From NCBI GenBank assembly GCA_947579665.1, contig OX388348.1:11842001-11906000 (forward strand): a DNA stretch of 64,000 nucleotides, read 5' to 3'. Under the pieces are notes generated by a model that saw only the letters and a program-made list of their open reading frames with translations, searched no databases and was not told the DNA's origin. The position numbers and the translations under genes are program-made. Shown in pieces: positions 1-12,959 of this stretch. The stretch is from Sympetrum striolatum. Its lineage: Eukaryota; Arthropoda; Insecta; Odonata; Libellulidae. Within the stretch, counting starts at the first letter, position 1. The number at the start of each line of letters is the position of its first letter.

Positions 1-1118
1 GGATTTTCTTAATGTAAAGAGTGATCGTAGGAAATGTTACGGTAGCAATTTATGGCCGTTAAGATGATTTATGGGAATTTTTTAAATGGAAACTGTCCAC
101 TCTAAGGAACAAAGATTTATGTCTGAAAATGCTTAGATCATCTTGAAATTCAACATTATGAATTTTCTTTGGTGGCACCAAGAAGGAGACGTACCGTGTT
201 CGATTTCTTTGTCTTATTCCTGTGACATAAATACATTTCATTAATTACTTCAAAGCTTTTCAAATCGATCCCCCGGATTTTAGTTTCCAGGAGATATAAC
301 GAGGTTAATTTTTTAAATTTATTTATCAGTTTTCTTCCGCAGTTAGAATTCTTGAAGAATTGTACAATTCATATTTTAAAAATAATAACAAATTTTCACG
401 CTATCCAATAGATTAGAATAATTAAATAATGGATTATTTAACAGTATAAATTACAATTAAATAATGCAATAATAAAAATGCTTTTTCTAAAACTCTCTTG
501 CTGGAACGAAATAGAACGAAAAATAGCTGGCGACTACTTTTCTCAATGCATTTTGCCAAAAACTCTCGACATTCCCATATATTTCCCAATTATGTCAAAT
601 TTTTTATTAGTAACATTAGTAATACAGGAAGAAAGTGCTTGAAGTGATGCAGATTTTGATACCGAGAAATTTCATGTTCTTTGACAGATCTCAAATACAT
701 CGTTCAAATAAAATACTACCAATTCCAAATTCAATCACTTCGACCTTCACTTAGCGGAACATCGTAAACATTTAAGATAAAAATAAACTTTACGAAAAAA
801 TTAATAGTTAATTTTTATGTCATGCGCTTAAAATACCAACTCTCCCAATTTTCTTGAAAGTATATCTTACTTATTTTTCCTTCAATTATGATAGTATTTA
901 ATTTTGATCGAATCACCCTGTCTTCATCGGAATCATTTTTACTCCGCTCTGAAAGTTTTCCAAAACTATTTTGACCAAATTATCTATTCAAAAGTCGCAG
1001 CAGTCCAGTCCACACGGGCCCATACGAAATACATAGCTTTCATAACATTGGACTACTTTTTTTATTGAGTTATTTTTTTAGTCCCTTTATTTGGTTTTTA
1101 ACTCAAGAATAGTTGCCC
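1..1118. other. AT-rich non-coding DNA
   Basis: No supported gene or repeat. Short frames are chance. Confidence 0.5.
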
Positions 1119-1570
1119 TCACAGATTCGATACCGGAAGCCAGGTACAGCGTCCACCCCTCCCTCTTCTGGCAGCGTTAAAACTTGACCGCTTCCCCATT
1201 TTTTCCGAATGCGGGGTACAGCAATGTGATCGCGCGGTGGATGCGATGCAAAGCCCCGATTGTTTTGCGAGGGAAATCCAATTGGCGGGGAGAGCTTTTT
1301 CCGTTCCCGATGCTGAATTCCATATCGGAGATTGCAGGCGCACGAGTTCCCCCGCACAAAGCGACGGCATTGTCCTCCGCATGTAATCGAGGACCGAGTC
1401 GATACCGTTCAATCGACCGCGCAAATTATTTTAGCCTCAGAAATACTCCTACGAATCCTCCCCGAGTCTTCCTTTTCATGGGAACGGGGAGCGCGTCACG
1501 ATTTCGGGACGATGTGATTGAGGAATTTTATGTGATCAAACGGAAGCGTTTTATGTTCCTAAAACGGTTG
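1119..1570. other. CpG/GC-rich island
   Basis: A sharp rise in GC and CpG (gatcgcgcggtggatgcgat). Overlapping open frames on both strands reflect lack of stops in GC-rich sequence. The longest (+ strand, 138 codons) shows no domain. Confidence 0.5.
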
Positions 1571-1621
1571 ATGAGTTTATCTCGAAGTAGGTTACTATAG
1601 ATGTTTCCGGGAAAAGATGCG

Positions 1622-2290
1622 GAGTTTTAAAATAACTTCCGTTTGGCTTATTTTTGTGGGTGAATTGATAATGTTCGGAGATGTTGAGATTTATTTGAAT
1701 ATGTCGCTTAAATTGAGTTGTCTATAATGAAAGAATGTTGCCGAAAGAAATAATTGAAGGTTCTTAATAATTAGTTTTTGCTGTTTATACTGGAAGAGTT
1801 TAAAAATAGTCTCCATTTCGCTAATTTATGTGGATTGAAAATAACTTTTGGTAATGCCTAATTTTACTCGAACCTAGGTTCGTTAAAATGAAGGTAAAAT
1901 CAAAGGACATTGTTGAAATAGTTCAAGAGTAAAGGTTAAAGTTCTTAATAAGTAGTACTTGGAAGTTTATACATGAGAAGTTTTAAAAATAGAATCTATT
2001 TAGCTCATTTCTGTGGGTGAAAATAACTTTTGGTGATGCCGAATTCTACTCGAACCTATCGCTAAAAATAAGGTTCGTTAAAAGGAAGCTAAAATCTTCA
2101 GTTGCAAAGATTTTTCCCCACACTCTACTCTGTCTTTTTGTTTTAATTTAATTTATAATTATTCATATTCTGACGACATACGAGGTTAGGTGGAAGAGAG
2201 GCCCACTTGGGCCTAACCTCGCCAATAAAGGTTCAAATATATAAATAAAATCAAAGGACATGAGTTTTTAATCAAAGTTTATGAGGTGTT
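1622..2290. repeat. Three diverged tandem units of about 180 bp
   Basis: Unit starts near 1,622, 1,798 and 1,981, each with ttttaaaa.ta, a gtgggtgaa-like box, aataacttttggt.atgcc, actcgaacct, ggttcgttaaaa and aaatcaaaggacat. The third unit is split by the insertion at 2,097-2,245. Confidence 0.75.
2097..2245 (+). mobile_element. 5'-truncated LINE-like 3' tail with target duplication
   Basis: The insert carries gaggttaggtggaagagagg, a GGCCC-ACTT-GGGCC stem-loop, taacctcgccaataaagg and an AT-rich end, in the style of arthropod non-LTR retrotransposon 3' ends. It is flanked by taaaatc (2,090-2,096 and 2,246-2,252). The neighbouring tandem unit preserves the uninterrupted site (gtaaaatcaaaggacat). 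Confidence 0.65.
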
Positions 2291-3395
2291 TCTTAGTTAT
2301 CAATTTTTTTATTTATGCTTTTTGTGAACCATCTTGAAAACTAAATATCCCTGCTGAACTGCGCCTCATTTATCATTAAAAACGATGCAAATTAAAATTG
2401 TGTAACCCAAACGTATGCTGCAGACTTTCTTTCGTGAATTCAACATGTTTGACAAGATGTCTGTCGTGAAAAGAAAAGCTAGTCACTAAACATGTCAAAA
2501 ATCTACTGAATTAGTAGGTTTGTTTCTATTCCTCCGTTTTTCAATTTGTTTATCATAAAAGATAGCTATTTTTAATGGCTATAGCTCTTAAAATAGGTAA
2601 ACATATCCTTATTTAATGGCAGTGTTAATCAATTCCTTATTCGAAGGATAGCGGAAATTCATTACTAGATACATTATCGATTAAGATATTAATTAATATT
2701 AAAAGAGTTATACTCTGGAGTTACATATAATGTATCTTCTACGGGGTGATGTGAAATAAACATTGCCATTCATCTATTATATGACGTTGTTCTTGACTTA
2801 AATTGTTGCGAATTCGATGATAATTGCGTTGTAGAACGAGATATCATTGCTGCTGAATAAAAAAATTTTAAATTAAACTTTTCAGCTTCAAAATTTTTGT
2901 CACTGATTTGAATCTGATCTCGTGTTCGGTCCCTACTCAACCTAATAGTGCGAGTGCATTTCTGCATGTTGGCGAGTTTAAAAAACAATAGATTTCCGTC
3001 TCTTTTCTGCATCTCTTACCGCCGGATTCCCCTATCCATCCTGGCTAAAATCGTTTGTTTACCTCCATCTCGATTCCCACTCCATTTATACGCGCTAATT
3101 CCATCGCGTAATCACCAAACCCTTCACTCTCTCACGTCATCATCTCGCTTTCATTCTACTCCACATTTTTCCCTCCCCTGCACACCGGCGTCGGCTTCAT
3201 TATTCCCTTTCGCTTCACCCATATCGGTTTTAGTTATTGGAATTTACTCTGAAGCGAATCCAAGTTTTTGGAAGTGCATTTAAAGACGTTGTTAAATCAA
3301 GCGTTGGAAAAATTTGCACATCCATCGCACCGTAATATTCTATTGCAGTAGTAAGGTTGTTAGAAATACTTAGATTAGGTCATTTTGCACTTAGT
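2291..3395. other. AT-rich non-coding DNA
   Basis: Nothing supported. The 111-codon + strand frame at 2,948-3,283 has no recognisable features. Confidence 0.45.
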
Positions 3396-3465
3396 CTACC
3401 TGTGGAAATCGAACCCGGGACCGCTTTCACTGAAGCTGATCATGTTTTCCGCTTGGCTATCGAGA
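3396..3465 (-). mobile_element. tRNA-derived SINE footprint
   Basis: On the minus strand an A-box-like tagccaagcgg is followed about 40 bp later by a B box, gggttcgattt, ahead of tccac. The spacing fits an internal RNA polymerase III promoter of a tRNA-derived SINE. No cloverleaf was established, so it is not called a tRNA gene. Confidence 0.55.
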
Positions 3466-3997
3466 ATCTCATCAATATATGGTCAATTGTTATTAAGCTC
3501 ATCAAAATAAGAACAATAAAAATGCTTGACTTCGAATTACAAGAAAAATTTTCCAGATGGACTACTAAGTGTCTTTCAATTCTGATTATCTCTTTCCACG
3601 AAGTCACGCCTTTCAATATTGATCACATAATCAACTTACTTTAATATTCGTTCATACTTTTTAGGTAAATTTTGTTATGGAGAAAGGAGGTTTTAATTCT
3701 ATTTGTTAAAACGGATAACTTCAATGTCAGAATATCCTCTACCTTCGTAAAAACATATTAAAATAATGTAGTATTAATAAAAACACAGAGTCAGGATTTA
3801 CATTTTTGGATTCATAACACAGAATGTATTCATGATTAAAATTTTTACTACTCTTCAAGAAAGGATACAAGCACGACCATAGCAAAGCTACGTCTTCAGG
3901 TGAAAAAAATAAAACATCCAAAATATATTAGAAAACAAACAAATAAATCAGTGAAAAAAAGACTGGGAGAGAGGGGTTTTATGGTGGTAGAAAATTG

Positions 3998-4360
3998 TGT
4001 CTCCCATTTAAATATATCCGAGTTAATACTTCCGGGGAAGTGATATTTCAATTTATAGAGGGAATTCAAAGTGTTATGATAAGTTATTCCCGTTACCAAT
4101 GGAATAAAGTTCCTTCTTAGGTATTGTACTCAGTGCAGGCATGTATAATGTAGTGATATGCATACATCTATTCGTGTAATGTAGTACAAAGTGTATTTAC
4201 TGTATAATGTGTTCTCTTTTAAATGTATCCGAATTATACACTTCCGGAGAAGTGATATTTCACTTTACAGAGCAAATTTAACTGATAAGGTTAGCCATTC
4301 CCTTTACCCATGGAATAAAGTCCCTTCTTGGGTGTTGTACTCAGTGCAGACTTGGGGTGT
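3998..4360. repeat. Tandem duplication, about 213-bp spacing
   Basis: Copies at about 3,998-4,142 and 4,208-4,356 share cttccgg.gaagtgatattt, atggaataaagt and tgtactcagtgcag in the same order, with divergence typical of an old event. Confidence 0.75.
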
Positions 4361-4715
4361 GCGAAGTGCAATTCATTGGGTGGGAAAACCAAAGCGATCT
4401 GATTCTTCCCCGCCTTTCTGTCCCTCAGATTAAGTGGATTCGGAACAATCACGCGTTCAATGCAGACTTTGTTGCGTGCTCAAAGCATTTTGGTCGGATC
4501 ACACCACCCTCAGTCGTTCGATACTTGGCACTTCGAGGAACCACGGGAAATGTAGTATTTTCGTTATCTCTCGTGCGAGTTGGGTTTGTTTTGCGAAACT
4601 ATGTCAGAAAAAAACATTAGATTGAGATATATATGTAAATGCGTTTTTATTTCAAAGGACCATTAGCTTCTTAAGGGTCTAAGATGACGTATTTCGTATT
4701 ACTCATTCTCTACAT

Positions 4716-5019
4716 CAGGGTTTCCCAATTATTTTTCTGTAATGGAACACTTCGCAAACCTTGTAAGTTTAACGGAACACTTAGATTATTTTTAGGTTGG
4801 GTAATTCTATTTTTAAAATTTTAAAAATCATTTAATTACAACTAATTATTTATTTAGTAATTATTATTAACTATAATGTTGTAATATAAGCATAAAAATA
4901 TGAATAAATAAAGCATTTAATTACTTTTATTCTCCATTAAGGCTACAAATTGCCGCGGAACACTTATTCAGGTTCAGCGGAACACCGGTGTTCCGCGGAA
5001 CATTGTTTGGGAAACTCTG
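4716..5019. mobile_element. Non-autonomous hAT-type MITE (304 bp) with target duplication
   Basis: The ends are cagggtttcccaa (4,716-4,728) and ttgggaaactctg (5,007-5,019), a 13-bp terminal inverted repeat with one mismatch. Direct repeats ctctacat (4,708-4,715) and ctctacag (5,020-5,027) flank it, matching at 7 of 8 bases. An 8-bp duplication is the hAT hallmark. Subterminal ggaacac boxes and the palindrome gcggaacaccggtgttccgc lie inside. There is no coding capacity. Confidence 0.9.
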
Positions 5020-5411
5020 CTCTACAGTACTGACGTAATTCACTCACATTGTGAAAGTATTGCCAAATTGTAGATGTAATTTTAAAATAATGATACATGC
5101 TGAACTTCAGTTTCATTTAAATGCCCATGGGAACAAGTTTTAAATCACGGTTGAGTGGTTAAGTTATGCGATCGCTTTTTTACTGTCGTCCGTTTATAAT
5201 TCTATTTAAATACCTAAGTATGGTTTTTGTATTCATGCTCCCGTTGCATATAATAGACGGCGTATTTATTTACAATATCTGCGCAAGATTGTACTGCAAT
5301 ACTTAGAAGAAACTCTTGCTGTTTTCAGGATAATATGTCTTGATGATGGAGAGAAATTTAACTTTGCACGATGCTTCGCTCGCCTTTAAAAAAAAAAAAA
5401 ATAAACAGAAC

Positions 5412-5460
5412 GGATTAATAGGGACTCGAACCCAGGTCTCCCACTTTCAAGTCGCTATTT
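5412..5460 (-). mobile_element. tRNA-derived SINE footprint (B box)
   Basis: On the minus strand, gagacctgggttcgagtccc gives a perfect B-box-like motif next to a poly(A/T)-rich edge at 5,389-5,405. Only part of an element is left. Confidence 0.45.
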
Positions 5461-5739
5461 TTCACTTTATCTTAAAGATTAATCATTTTTCTTGTTAATT
5501 TGAGAGGAAAAATGAACGTTGGGTGTGAACGGTAGGCCAAATTATTGTTAACTATTATCGGTTCCCTTTCTAAATAAATAAATTCGTCTATCTTTTATAT
5601 AAATACGTTCTGTTGTTTTATGCGTTTCAAATTAATTTGTCTAATTCGAAAAATTTTATTTTCGTGATTTTCAACATTTGTCCAGTAAGATCGGGGATGC
5701 AATGGAAATCGCGGTAGATTGTAAATTGTAATCGCAATG

Positions 5740-5960
5740 TTTTCGGTGGAGAAAATGTTCGTTTCGCGAAGTCGAGCCGCGTTAGGTGCGAATCTCCACT
5801 TTATCAATGCGTTCCGCTCCGTTAATGAGTATGTCACGCGACGTGAACTTTGTGCGTTCGTAGTAAAGCGAATACCCGGTGGCGTGCGGCGTCGACTGGG
5901 TAATGCCGAAGTTACACGAATACTACACGCCCACGGCACGCAACTTCAACCGGGAAAAAA
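5740..5960. other. CpG-rich island
   Basis: Dense CpG (ggcgtgcggcgtcgactggg). Open on both strands without a recognisable protein. Could be a regulatory element or an unrecognised exon. Confidence 0.4.
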
Positions 5961-7683
5961 TCTGAGTTAGCCAACTCTGAGTTTGTGTTATTTCGCGGTA
6001 TGAAATATTGCGTCCCATTCTGAGGAGAAGAGGTGTTATGAATTCACGGTGTAAATTTTCTCCTCACTTCGTGGTCCTTGTCGCCGTTTATAGAATTGAG
6101 ATATTATTTTTCTTTGAGCGCATCATCAACTGCACCGTAAAAAGTAGCCATTAGTCGCTATCAAAGTTATTAGGAATTTAATTGTCTCAAATGATGTGCC
6201 TTTATACGTATTCACATATATATAAATCCTGTTGGAATTACGTAGCTTTCAGTATACATCTGTTTCTTTTTAACTTGCGAAAAGCTTTCTTGAGAGTAAT
6301 TTATGCTATGATCAAACCTATGTATATGTTGAAGTATGTTTTTGCACATATGTTTTTTAAATATGGTGATATTTCGGAGACTTTCTGCTCTTCGAAGAAC
6401 CTCACGTTCACGGTTTACTACTTCACGTAGTAAACCTTTAAGATAGAATCGCAGAGAACTTTATTGCATTTACCCTTTGTGCACATATAGAAAAGTGGCG
6501 ATATTTGTGCAATTGTTTTTGTGGAGACAGAAAATAGATATAATTTTATTTAGTTTGTTAAATATTGATGCTCTTACAAATGGTTAAGAATTCCTAGTGG
6601 TTCTTTGTTGGCATATAAATTGATAGCTTTCGCAAAGATTAACTGTAGTTTTGTATGAATGTGTCTTAAGAGTGAACTGTAATTTGGGAAATTATGCACT
6701 CGGAGAGTATCAAATTAATTAATGTTAAAACGAGTTGTAAGATAACTAGACAATTTTGGTGTAGAATACCATATCTACCGTCTGTTTTTTTGTTTTCTCG
6801 ACTCTCATGATTCAAAATCGCTTGGCTAAAATACCACCTATCTTATGAAGGCTTTCTTATCTCACAATTAGACAATTCAAAAGACGCTCAGAATGGGAAC
6901 AAGGATAAGAAACCTGATCACAAATTCACGCGGAAATATGGAAACCAAAGTTTTCCTCTCTAGAACTTCGTTTAGCGAGCCACTCTTCCGGAAAGAAAGG
7001 TTCAACTTAATAGAATCGATATCGGCTTCCTTAGCGGGGAGGTTATCCAATTTGGAAACAAAACAAAGACGTCTAGACGTGCGGGAGCAATGGTAGGAAA
7101 CAATTTGTGGATCTACGACACGCTCCAACTCTTCGGCGCTCATTTCACTTTCTCTTTCCTTGTTTGCGAGTGAATTCACAATCTCTCGCTGTCCCGATGA
7201 ATCGACATCTACCGCTTCATCCGCCGAATAAAAAGCCGTGGATTTTTTTCTCGGTGGAAGCGCTGAAATTCTCGGTCGAGTTGTTTGTCTGGTTCCAAGA
7301 GCCGTGGTTTCTCAAATCACGGACGTGGGCATTTGAATTATTTCTGTATTACCCGCGAGGAAATGCGGCTGTGTTCGATCTGAAAATTTTGTTGCTTTTT
7401 GCCGTTCTGGAGGTCTAAACGTGGAGTTGATTTTCTTTTCTTGTGAATTGATAGAAGAAGGGTTAAAACTATTTTCCTTCAGATAATACTTCTTAATTTT
7501 GTCTACGTCCTGAAAGGCTTAATCCGTTTGATATTATAATAATCACATTTTTTCGAGCAGATTTTAGTTTAAGAAGGTCACTCATATAATATAGTACAAT
7601 AAACACTTCTTTATTGGGCGAAATTGGAACAAGGAAGTTCCATCTTTCATTTAACCATACGATAATTAAAAAAATAAACAACC
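5961..7683. other. Non-coding DNA with a weaker CpG patch near 7,000-7,400
   Basis: No gene supported. The 7,000-7,400 patch is moderately CpG-rich. Confidence 0.4.
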
Positions 7684-7745
7684 ATGCCATATCTGGGATT
7701 CGAACACGGAACGACAGTGTTATCAGGTAATCACACTAACTAAAT
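7684..7745 (-). mobile_element. tRNA-derived SINE footprint
   Basis: Minus strand: tagttagtgtgattacc (A-box-like) then gtgttcgaatcccag (B box), about 30 bp apart. Confidence 0.45.
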
Positions 7746-8084
7746 AAACTCTTAATTTTATGAATAGATACGACAATGTTTGTATTTGCTTACATATGTA
7801 AACTTCGTCTTATCTTTATAGGTCTATAATCTTGAGTATAAATATGCGAATACACGAAACTCTCGTATCTGTGACGATATATTTCTCTCTATATATTTGT
7901 GTTCATCGTCTTATTTTTATTAATCTTTTATCATCATATAAATATTCATAACTACGATACATTCATACGGGACGATTCCTAAAATAAGGAGTCATTGCTG
8001 GCCCGTATTTTTGATGGAATTCCCATCGTGTCCCAGCAAAATTGGCTGGTATACATTAACTTCCAAAACTCGCCATAAGACCCA

Positions 8085-8140
8085 AATTTGAACCAGGAAA
8101 CCTTTGCAGCCTCTCAAGATTAGCATATCGCCTCTCTATA
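8085..8140 (-). mobile_element. Weak tRNA-derived SINE footprint
   Basis: Minus strand: ttcctggttcaaatttggg resembles a decayed B box. Called only because of similar, better copies nearby. Confidence 0.25.
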
Positions 8141-8560
8141 TCGGACCGTATTTCAGACGGGGCGATGACGGCCGCATTCGATAGGAAAAATGGAGACAGA
8201 ATCGATCCTCGATTAAATTCACCATTCGGGAAAACGAGTGGTATATCGTCGACCTCTGTGTGAATCGGGGGAAGCTATGGAAGATGCCTTCGAAAGCTAT
8301 TGAAGAAGGAATAATAGCCTCTCGACCGACTCCCGACCCCATTCGACCCCTTTCCCCACCCCTTTCTTCCTCCCTATAACCGTGGTCTCATCCTCTCGCC
8401 CCATTCTTCATTTCAACCCTTCTGGCCACCTTTTCCACTCGAGCGGACTCGAATTCAGTCCCCCCGATGCGGAGGAATTTTGAAAAACGTCGAGTGTTGA
8501 CGTCGTCCAAGTTCCCGTCTGCTCATATTCGATTGATTTTCGGGTACCAGTTCGCGATGT
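8140..8560. other. GC-rich island
   Basis: GC-rich with several CCCC runs. No credible open frame. Confidence 0.4.
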
Positions 8561-9939
8561 GATTGTGGTTGCTGAATGATTTGGATGAATGGGGAATTGA
8601 ATCCATCGAGGGGTGCTTATTTGTATTGTCTATTAAGTTTATTGTTCGCGTATTCGTTGGTTTTTGAAAGTCCGGCGGTTTGGGGAAATCTTTGCGGTTC
8701 CCTGATGGCGTTTCCCATAACTGTGGATTGATCGGGATTGTTCGATGATCACTCCTCGATCTGTCAGAGGATGTCGATAAAATTTAAGAAGTGATAACAT
8801 CAGCGCTTTGGTCCGAATTAAATTAATTAATTAATTCTTTCCATCCAAGCTTTTAGAAGTAACATTTTCTCGCTGTTCTTTGCCATAATTTTGGAATTAT
8901 GCGAAATAAAATTCTCTCTCGATAGATTAATATATTTCAAAAGTCCCTACTTCGAGTATTTTCCCTTTTATCTACCATACCCTTGGAATAAAAATACGCC
9001 CCATAAATAAAGAGAAAATTATTTATAATGTCACATAATTTAACGAATTTTATCGTCTTCTCAACTTTATTTTCCTCGTGTATCCTGAATTCGATTTCTT
9101 TTCAAAATATTAGGAGAATTTTCCGAAGTTATCAAAGTGGAGTCTAAGCTAATATTTCAATGTATATGTACGTTCATTTATTCCAACGAAACCCTTTCCT
9201 CTCCAACCCGCCATAGCATATTCTCATTCGTTTTTCAATCAACCCAATTTACTTCTCCCATTACACGCCCTAGCCACATCTCAAAGGCATTGTAGTCATT
9301 AATTTTCCCCTTCTTATCGTCCGTGTTTCACACTCATCGAGGCTAGGTCGACGATCAGTTTTATCAGTATCGTGATCCCTAATCTGTAGTTGCAAAAATG
9401 CTAGAATTTTTGTAAATTTTGAGAAATACTTGATATTCAGACTTAACGTACAGACATTTTTATCTAAAGAACTCCATCATGGATTTATAAACTTCATCCT
9501 AAATGCTATGCATATAATTACGTTTTCCATTGAGATTTGAAACTGCTTTTGGGGTTAACCTCTGGTTTTATCATTCGCCTATAGCTGAATGGGAAAAATA
9601 TGAATAACCTTGTGTTTTTTGTAAAACCCGGGAATCAGAGCGCAAGAGTGGTCCAGCAAGCGAAGTTAAGCTTCACTCAATATCAGGCAAAGCCATTCAT
9701 TAATACATGATTATTTTTGTAGCCTGCTATTTCCGCGGAAATGTAGAGGAAGTGCAGTTATAACCGCACGTGCCCTCCATGACCACATAAGTTGATAAAA
9801 TGACCGCACACTGCTTTAGATTGACCATGTCCCCGCGGAAATTGCCCTAAATTTGACTTCGTGAAGAGCAGACGTAACGGAAGGAACATTTCGAGTTTTT
9901 TGTGTTGAAGAATAGAAGGTCTCCTTTAGGAATCGCAAG
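8561..9939. other. AT-rich non-coding DNA
   Basis: Nothing recognised except a short TTAA-rich run near 8,820. Confidence 0.4.
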
Positions 9940-10300
9940 GGTTTTCGCCCTCGAGAATGAGGTGCGTGACGTTAGCGGGAAGGTGGGAGTGGCGTGGGCC
10001 GTCGAATGCATTCGCTTTATCGTCCCACTTTATTTATCTTTCCCAGACTTGTGAGAAATCCATCAAATCAATAATCGGTCGCTATCAGGTCTGTCGTCCG
10101 CGGAATGCCTTCCGCCTTCTCCGGTTTGTTTTTTCCCTGTCGGGGCGGTTCAGTCGTTTCCCCGTTCCATTTACAGGTGGACTGATTAATGAAGCGTTGG
10201 TAAGGAAGGGTTTGGAGTGGATTCGGATTATTCTCGTAGACTTGGTGTGCCGCTTGGGGACCTCGAAGTTGTTCCGTTTTCTGGAGATTTTTTGATCTAC
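9940..10300. other. GC-rich island
   Basis: A 112-codon + strand frame starting ATG at 9,957 covers it, but it has no domain and no flanking splice or family evidence. Confidence 0.35.
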
Positions 10301-10377
10301 TGGGAGTTAAATTGATCTAAAATGAATAGTGTCCAAGGAGATCTGGTGGAACTTCATACCGAAGAATATTTAATTAC

Positions 10378-10426
10378 AACACTTGTACAAGTCCACAATT
10401 ATTTTTTGTGGACTTGTACAAGTGTT
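10378..10426. repeat. Perfect 21-bp inverted repeat, 7-base loop
   Basis: Arms 10,378-10,398 and 10,406-10,426 are exact reverse complements. Each arm contains the 12-bp palindrome acttgtacaagt. The loop is ttatttt. Confidence 0.9.
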
Positions 10427-12959
10427 TTAATCAATTATTCTTAAATTAATCTCTTACAGCGGAACTTGGAATTACTCGATATGATTTATTATTTTTTCCA
10501 TATTATGTTATTGTTTCACAAATTTATCTAACGAATGCTAAATTTGCAGGAATCCAATACTATTGTTATTTATTATTATATAATATTATTATTTATTTTT
10601 CATCCCAGTGGGAGTCCTTAAAACATAATATGTTTTGATCATCAACTGAGGATTTTCTCTATAATATAAATAACAGTTCTGACGTAGAGTAATAAATTGA
10701 TACTTTAGCGTAGCGGGTTTTTTATGCTAATTCAAAGGAAAAATTCAAGGAAATTTACAAAATTTGGGATCAGGATACCAGCAAAATGACAATTTTCAGA
10801 TTTAGTGACCTTTGCAATAAATGGCACGCAGTATACATTAGTTAAGCTTACACGAGTACAGCCTATATTAGATACTTAATTAATCCACTCGATCAGCTAG
10901 TTGCGATGTTTTGATAAATGAAAGTAAATAAACACTTTCTTGTATTTTATGTATTTTATTCTTCGACGTCTATCCCAGCGATGCAACAGAATTTTACTGC
11001 AAGTTTTTTGAGTGCACTGATTTATATTCGTATGAAGGCACTTCGATCCAATCACCAGATATATCGATGACCACTTTTATCTATTCATAATGCTTATTTG
11101 CATGACATTTCGTCCTTACGAATATTTCTCTGTGCTTACTATTGAACTAATAATGAGCAAAAGAAAGAGAGCGGTTGTTTTTCAAAGGTTTTTATCCCTT
11201 CGGAAATTGTTCGTAACTTTCTTGATCCAGCCTGTGATTCCGCACCAACTTTTAGAAGTCTCACGTAGAAAGTTTCCACCATTCTTCTCTCGAAAGTTTC
11301 ATTTTCGACTTTTCTGGAAGTGCTCGAGTGCGTGGGGATTCTAAAACTGCATGAAAAACTTCGCCAGGGAATTATGGTGGAGTGCTAGGCTCTGGAGGAG
11401 GCTATAAAATTACCATTCACTCACATTTTGACCTTTAAAGCTCGGGGTTGTTGTCCTGGCGTACGCGAAACTTGTGCTATCTCCTTGAATAAGTCGATTG
11501 TTTAAGTCCTCGGTGTTGCGAACATCATTATCCGGTTGCCTAATCGTACTTCACGGTTCTGACCTTTTTATTTAGCGCAGTGATTAAAGGTGGTCTTAAA
11601 TCGATTAGAAGACTAGCTAAAAAAATATCGTCAACGAAGTATGAGTTATTGGACAGCATGAGCACATGAAAATTTCGCAGTTGTTTTTATTCATGTTAAC
11701 AATTCATCGAAAATCATCTCTTATTGTTGTATGCTCACGAACTCATGCATTTCCATTTTCATCGTGGAATCCCATGTAATTTTTAGATTTTTCTTTTCGT
11801 TAAATGTATGAAATTAATTATATATATTATATAAATGTGTCAATTAATTTAATGGAAAGTTTGAAATTTTACATTTTATTGGAGCATATTCAACAATTCA
11901 AAATATTTCCCTGAAATACAGCGTGATAGGTTGTGTATGTAGATTGTATTTTACAGTATCAAATGCTTCATTTAGTTTAGTTTCGAAATAGATTCAATTC
12001 AGTGCAATTTATTTAAAATTAGGGATTTAGAGCAATTAGTAATATTACCAGTGGTAGAATTCGGGAAAGATGTCATGATTCAATGAATGCAGGCTTATGA
12101 TATTTTAGATTTAAAATATGACGGAATCAAAACGAATTCTCCGCGTGGGATATTAATCATTGTCGTTTGTAAAACAAATAAGTCCCATATTGTTTGTTTT
12201 CTACTGTAGTAAGTGTTTTTAAAAAGCTAGAAACTTCCATTTTGTGCTTTTTGGGATAATTTTCGGTGAAATAATTTCTTTCGCTTGCTAATTCACGTAG
12301 AGGTTCGGTTATGAAAGCCTTCCATTAACCTTCCAAGCTTCATCGTTACGTAATCCATTTCAAATATTCACCAACAGATTGCTAGGTTGCTCTCCAAGAA
12401 ACTGGGGCAATTCAACAAAACGTTTGAAAATCGTGTTTGTTTATATTTCGGTTTGAAAGTCCGCGCTCGATAATGGAAATTCCTAATAGATGCGTGAGGT
12501 TCGACGTGTGAAAATTCTTACTCCGCGGCGAACAAAACAGACTACAGCGTTCCACAAAAGAATTTATATATTTTCTTCGTGAATGAAGAGAAATCTCGCG
12601 ACAAGCAACGGTCAAATATAAAGGCTCCTTATTCTCCTGGAAAAAGAAATGTGTGAAAAATCACGGTTTATCGCTGATTCTTTTATTATCCCAAAATGTT
12701 TTCAAAATCTCGTAAACGTTGGCGCTTGGCACCTCGGTGGGTTTTTTTATCCAGTTTATTCCAAATATTTTTCACCCCACGTATTCAAAGACTGGGTTAA
12801 CCTGGGTTTGTGGCCGTCAAGTCAGGAACAACAGGAACGAAACAAGAAGTTAATTTCTAGGGAATTCATAATTCAAATGCATATGTATGTAACTGTTCCA
12901 CCATTTGATAAGCTCATGTGCCTTAGTATTCCTTATTCAATGACATTAACTTAGTTTTC
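10427..12959. other. AT-rich non-coding DNA
   Basis: No supported gene. A few open frames under 105 codons have no recognisable content. Confidence 0.4.

Noticed and set aside
1184..1600. 138-codon + strand frame as the first exon of ash1
   Set aside because: GC-rich island with overlapping minus-strand frames and no supported donor that joins in phase 0 to 27,123.
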